A stretch of DNA of 32,359 nucleotides from Plakobranchus ocellatus. Taxonomy: Eukaryota > Mollusca > Gastropoda > Plakobranchidae. The notes below the pieces were generated by a model. It ran no database searches. It saw only the letters and a list, made by a program, of their open reading frames with translations, and was not told where the DNA came from. Position 1 is the stretch's first letter; each line of letters begins with the position of its first letter. The stretch is taken from positions 92,726 through 125,084 of the forward strand of contig BLXT01005378.1 of the NCBI GenBank assembly GCA_019648995.1, written 5' to 3'. Below are positions 28,481-32,359 of this stretch, one piece after another. Made by a program: the position numbers and the translations under genes.

Positions 28481-28689
28481 ACATACATATGTGTGTGTTA
28501 TTAATATGCTTGGACAATATCCTTCAGGGTGCACATACATATGTGTTATTTATTATGATTGTAACAATATCTTTCAGAGCGCACATACATATATGTAATT
28601 TATTATGATTGTAACAATATCCTTCAGAGTGCACACACATGTATGTACATGTATGTAATTTATCATAGTACATTGTAACAATATCCTTA
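28481..28689. repeat. 50-bp tandem repeat, about four copies
   Basis: Units containing ACAATATCCTTCAGAGTGCA and ACATACATATGTG recur at 50-bp spacing (ACAATAT at 28514, 28564, 28614), then a 64-bp unit enlarged by an extra ATGTATGTAC segment. A partial unit lies on each side. The array starts within 10 bases of the acceptor of the minus-strand exon. Confidence 0.88.
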
Positions 28690-30171
28690 TATAATCACTA
28701 TCCAATGCGTTCTTTAAAACAGTTTCATTCTCTGGGAACTAGCAGTCTACCGTTGTCAAAACAGAACTTGGATAATGAAATAGAAGAAGAGGCATTCACG
28801 TATTTGTCAAGATTTTGCGATCAGTTTTCTTCTTTCTTTCCATTTTCAACACGACTTCTCATGGCTCACTTGGTTAAGTCAATGCTAGTCCTCTTTTGTG
28901 TGGTGGAAATAAAAGTGTGGCTCCTTGTAAATAGTGCGCGCGTAAAAGAACAAACTTATAAGCGTTGAAGGATCGATTAAGAATAAGAGTGAGCTGTTTT
29001 GAATACTTAATGACACAATTTTTAAGAGGACGCCATAAGCCTGAGTATTAAATTTGTTTCTTGTTCAGAACTAGCAGTGGCACTGGCAAGATCGATCCAA
29101 AATGATGAAGCAATAAAATTAGGATGCTTAATAGCAACTAGAACTTCTACGGAAATAAAGTAATTGAGCAAAGCAAGGGATGAAAGTGATGCAGGTTCAT
29201 GTTTCTCTTAGCATTTTTAAAAATGTCCAGATAGGAGTGATGAGAAAAGCGATACTATTTAATGTAACGATAAATAATTATATTCTCTGCTTACAAAAAC
29301 AGTCGAGGAAAAACTTGAAAGACATAAGTGTTCACGATTTGCATTCGGCTATCAGATAAGAGAATAAAAACTGACGCTGGATAACTAGTTTTACGACTCA
29401 TACCTAGAATAAAAAATTAATAATAAAGTGAGAGTCTACATTTCGCACATCGGTAATTATGACGCACCTTGGGACAATTGTTTCCGAATGAAATATGGTA
29501 TACTTTTTTTTAGTAAAAATTAACCACAAAATTACAGAAAGAATCAATTCTAGGTAAAAGAGAAATAATTTTCTTTTAAATTATAAATGAATTTTTAATT
29601 CAAACCCACCAAACTTCAAAACAAATTGATGTGTGTTTAGAAGATGAGCGACGTAAAAAAGCTTAAAGCAAAAACAGTAAAGCAATACATGAATACTATA
29701 CAATTTCATAATTTTGATAGAACGGAACTATATAAAATGAAAATATCTTCATACGCACATTATGCGAATACCTTACTTATAGCGCTCTGACTTCAATGTA
29801 CAGCTGTGCGAGTTATAACTTTATATCTCTGTGTACTTGCCTCAAAAATTACAAAACTTATAATTATAAGTGATACGAGCACGAATAAATGGTTAATAAA
29901 AAAAAAAAAAATGGAAGAATCTAATACAAGGCCTACAGTATATCCATGAAGAGATTAAGGGCTGGTCACAAAGAAGTTATTCTAAAATGCTGCATTGAAT
30001 CGCTTTGTAGACTGACCCTTGCCATTCTTCTTCAGGTAAAGTATACAGTTCAATAAAATGTAACAACCCACAGGCCTACTGAGAATCCAAATGAAACACA
30101 GCGCTCACAAGCACTCAGTCAATCAGCGTGACACTGCCTTAAGATTAACGATTTTCTGTTTTCTCTCAACA

Positions 30172-30172
30172 C

Positions 30173-30203
<31 letters not shown>

Positions 30204-30231
30204 AAAAAAAAAAATCTCTCTCTCTCTCTCC
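30172..30231. repeat. Poly(C)-poly(A)-(TC)n low-complexity block
   Basis: 22 C, then 21 A, then (TC)n of about 17 bases without interruption. Lengths in such runs are likely to be unreliable in the assembly. Confidence 0.95.
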
Positions 30232-30339
30232 TCGTAAAGTAACATACTATGTTAAAATACATTAAGAACCTTATTCTTCTATCAATAATTACTAGGCTAC
30301 ACAATTTAAAACCGTTTCCCCTTCAAATGAAGATTTTCC

Positions 30340-30660
30340 GCCTTTTCATTCAGGCCCATAACTTCAATAATCCTCACACTTGTAATAGTAAGTGGCCCGT
30401 AAAACCCAGGAACAGTCGTGTTCCGTGCAACCATGTATCTCCCCCTGAGGCCGGTATGTGGAGCAAGCAACCATCATTCAAGATCTCGATATCGAATTCC
30501 AGATCTATTTGTTTTCAGTGCCGCACAAAGGTTGACTGGTCCAATCTTAGGCTAAGTAACGACACACACTCGAAGATAATGTCAACAGACAAGGCCATAT
30601 TAACTACTTCATTGCACTCGCAGAGAAGCTTGTGCAAAAGGCTATAGTATAAGGGGGGAC
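30340..30660. other. GC-richer patch, possible repeat or exon, unresolved
   Basis: Composition is clearly less AT-rich than its surroundings. The plus strand is open through it as part of a 132-codon frame. The minus strand is open for 46 codons at 30514-30377, including DLEFDIEILNDGC and LHIPASGGDTWLHG. Neither frame has a clear start or convincing splice sites, and I recognise no domain. An old transposable element or an unrecognised exon are both possible. Confidence 0.4.
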
Positions 30661-30807
30661 AGGTTTTCTAGGTGTTGTATGCGCCTTTCCTTTTCTGCGT
30701 ACAACACTGCTGATAAAAAATAATGTGACGGTTTTAAGTGAGACCTCAGCGTACGTATATCATCTGGTGCAAAGCTGTGATTTTCCAACTAAAAAAGTAC
30801 ATAGGCA

Positions 30808-30828
30808 AAAAAAAAAAAAAAAAAAAAA
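30808..30828. repeat. A homopolymer
   Basis: About 20 A in a row in an AT-rich setting. No attached element body was recognised, so it is not assigned to a retrotransposon tail. Confidence 0.9.
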
Positions 30829-31535
30829 GACAAACTTGATAAACAAGGTCTTAAACTCTCCTTAACAATGATAATTATTTTCATCAACAATTAAAACCTA
30901 CAAGTACAAGAAAAATTCGTACAGAAAGTCGTAATAATAATATTGATTGATTGCAGGCTATCAAACCAGGGGATAGATAAAGTAGATAAAGCATAAGAAA
31001 AAATTGTTCTGCATTGGCATAAACGGTAAACAGGTAGGTACTAAGGGTGTAGTCCTGTTACCAATCAACGCTATACAGATTTCTAGCTAAGCACCTGTAG
31101 TGAAATAATAATTTAAAAAACAGAAGGTCTTAAAGTGTTAATGGCCTTTCAAGCCTCAACACTAATTCTTTCTTAAGTCACACCTGGCGCACTTTTTGTC
31201 GCTACATTATTTCCAGCAACCGAAGCGGCACAACTAATGGTGTGCTCTTGAGTGGCACTAGAAACTACTGTTTTCAATGGCACCAGACAAGGGGATAACT
31301 TGTAATGTCCGAGACATGCTGCCACAATGGCTGGATACTTACTGTACTAAATGTTCGTGGTGAAGGAGTTAAGAAGAAGCGAGTCTGATCAGAGCACAGG
31401 AAAACGACGGGTCTTTAAGTGTATGTGTGTGAGTTTGTTTGAAAAGTATAGGGAAGAGAAATTTGTATTGACAGCACTTTGACCATGAAAAAAATATATC
31501 TATATGCATACATATATAGAAAATATACAAATTAA

Positions 31536-31590
31536 ATGTATGTATGTATGTATGTATGTATGTATGTATGTATGTATGTATGTATGTATG
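31536..31590. repeat. (ATGT)n microsatellite
   Basis: Fifty-five bases of uninterrupted tetranucleotide repeat, flanked on the left by a TA-rich stretch with ATATATCTATATGCATACATATATA. Confidence 0.97.
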
Positions 31591-31605
31591 AATGTGTAAA
31601 GTGGC

Positions 31606-31757
31606 CTAAGTGGGGTCCATGACCTGTTACACTGACGTATAAGTGGGGTCCAATTTTCCAAGTGAGGTCCAGCACTCGGACCCCATTTGAGTTAAGGCCG
31701 TTTCCGTACTTACTGTAACTAAACTGAGGTCCTGAGCTGAAAAAAACCAGGACCTCA
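31606..31757. repeat. Cluster of direct and inverted AGTGGGGTCC-type repeats
   Basis: AAGTGGGGTCCA occurs near 31607 and 31640 and AAGTGAGGTCCA near 31659. Inverted forms GGACCCCA and GGACCTCACT occur near 31678 and 31751, and TGAGGTCCTGAG lies near 31724. The mix of direct and inverted copies in about 150 bases suggests the end of a DNA transposon or a non-autonomous element. I cannot name the family. Confidence 0.6.
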
Positions 31758-31906
31758 CTCTAGTCATATTTCATATCGCTCATGTGTATGTTTACACACT
31801 GCGCCTAGATTTCTCGGACTTTGCCAGTTCACCTTACACAGATCTGCGCCGGCTCGTAGCTGTGATTACCTGCTGCAGGCCACATGGCCCCATATGTGCC
31901 TCTTAC

Positions 31907-31970
31907 CTGTAGGGGACCGCGTGTCCCGTCTCCTATCTCAGGTGCACCAGGGCTAGGCCTCGAGCGAAGA
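31907..31970 (-). other. Candidate minus-strand exon in a GC-richer patch (weak)
   Basis: A strong donor consensus CTACAG/GTAAGA at 31907/31906 and an acceptor-like CTTTTCTCAG at 31971 bound 64 bases that are open in one frame (RPSPGAPEIGDGTRGPL). That frame ends in phase 0, while the exon at 28474 needs two preceding bases, so the two do not join directly in coding frame. It could be a non-coding 5' exon, part of another gene, or chance. Confidence 0.25.
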
Positions 31971-32359
31971 CTGAGAAAAGATTGTCTACTCCTCTTTGGC
32001 GTCGGCCTTGGAAATCATATTAGCAACTAATTTAATAAAGTAAAATTTTGATTAAAGAAAAATCGAGAAAAAACACATCTTATTTCTGAAACTGAATTAA
32101 TCTTTATTCAGAATAATTCAATTTCATTCGGAAACCGCACTTATACATGAAATTGTGATTTGAAAAATAAAGTTAGTCTACAGCAAGAACCCAAGGAAAA
32201 AAAATTTTAATGGTTGCCTTTCCACAATTTTTACGTGTTTGATGAGAAAATCTAATCTATATCTAGAAATCTTAACTGGATTTAAAACCCATACGTCCCG
32301 CAGTCAACATCAAGATCTAACAACGGGTGAAGAGAAAGTAATAAAAGAGAGGCTGGTAA

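Larger units (their letters stand above)
28475..32359. other. Right end without a certain gene
   Basis: This is the upstream side of the minus-strand gene, either a long 5' intron or intergenic DNA. Most is AT-rich. It contains a 50-bp tandem repeat, a homopolymer/microsatellite block, a patch of different composition at about 30340-30650, (ATGT)n, a cluster of GGACC-type repeats and a GC-richer patch near 31790-31990. A plus-strand open frame of 87 codons at 28705-28968 has no recognisable domain and is probably chance. Confidence 0.7.

Noticed and set aside
28705-28968. 87-codon plus-strand open frame
   Set aside because: No recognisable domain, no supporting splice or start context; the length is within chance for the amount of sequence scanned.
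30249-30647. 132-codon plus-strand open frame as a gene
   Set aside because: The first third is AT-rich intergenic-like sequence and the rest falls in a patch open on both strands; no domain recognised, so it is kept only as an unresolved patch.
1-32359. tRNA, rRNA or other classical RNA genes
   Set aside because: No cloverleaf with recognisable A and B boxes and no rRNA core was noticed by eye on either strand; a covariance-model scan would be needed to exclude them fully.

Overview
The window is nuclear DNA from an animal. It is AT-rich, its genes are split by many GT-AG introns, its intergenic space holds microsatellites and short tandem repeats, and one assembly gap (N) sits beside a C homopolymer. 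Nothing bacterial, viral or organellar was seen. Intron sizes, base composition and protein divergence suit an invertebrate, probably a lophotrochozoan such as a mollusc; the taxon is an inference and was not tested.

From 669 to 23010 the plus strand carries the 3' part of the gene for cytoplasmic dynein-2 heavy chain (DYNC2H1), the retrograde intraflagellar-transport motor of cilia. I could place 23 consecutive exons with consistent phases. Joined, they encode about the last 1,266 residues of a protein that is about 4,300 residues long in animals: second half of the microtubule-binding domain, stalk coiled coil CC2, AAA5 with its coiled-coil strut, AAA6 and the C-terminal domain, ending in a TAG at 23008-23010. 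The 5' two thirds lies to the left of the window. Introns run from about 0.2 to 4.6 kb and hold mostly AT-rich DNA, homopolymers, pyrimidine-rich tracts and a few small repeats. One intron near the end (after 20847 or 20851) has an ambiguous boundary: either a GC-AG intron or a GT-AG intron shifted by 4 nt.

About 3.7 kb without a recognised gene (23011-26758) separates DYNC2H1 from a convergent minus-strand gene. Its last two coding exons (28474-28288 and 27817-26759) encode at least 414 residues of a Ser/Arg/Gly/Pro-rich, probably largely disordered protein that I do not recognise. Its 5' end is unresolved.

The right end (28475-32359) has no certain gene. It holds a 50-bp tandem repeat next to the minus-strand exon, a poly(C)/poly(A)/(TC)n block, a patch of different composition around 30340-30650, a (ATGT)n microsatellite, a cluster of direct and inverted GGACC(C/T)CACT-type repeats, and a GC-richer stretch at about 31790-31990 with a good minus-strand splice donor. 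The two genes show no functional link beyond being tail-to-tail neighbours. I found no evidence of a new multi-gene system; the best leads are the unrecognised minus-strand protein, the ambiguous dynein intron, and the unclassified repeats.
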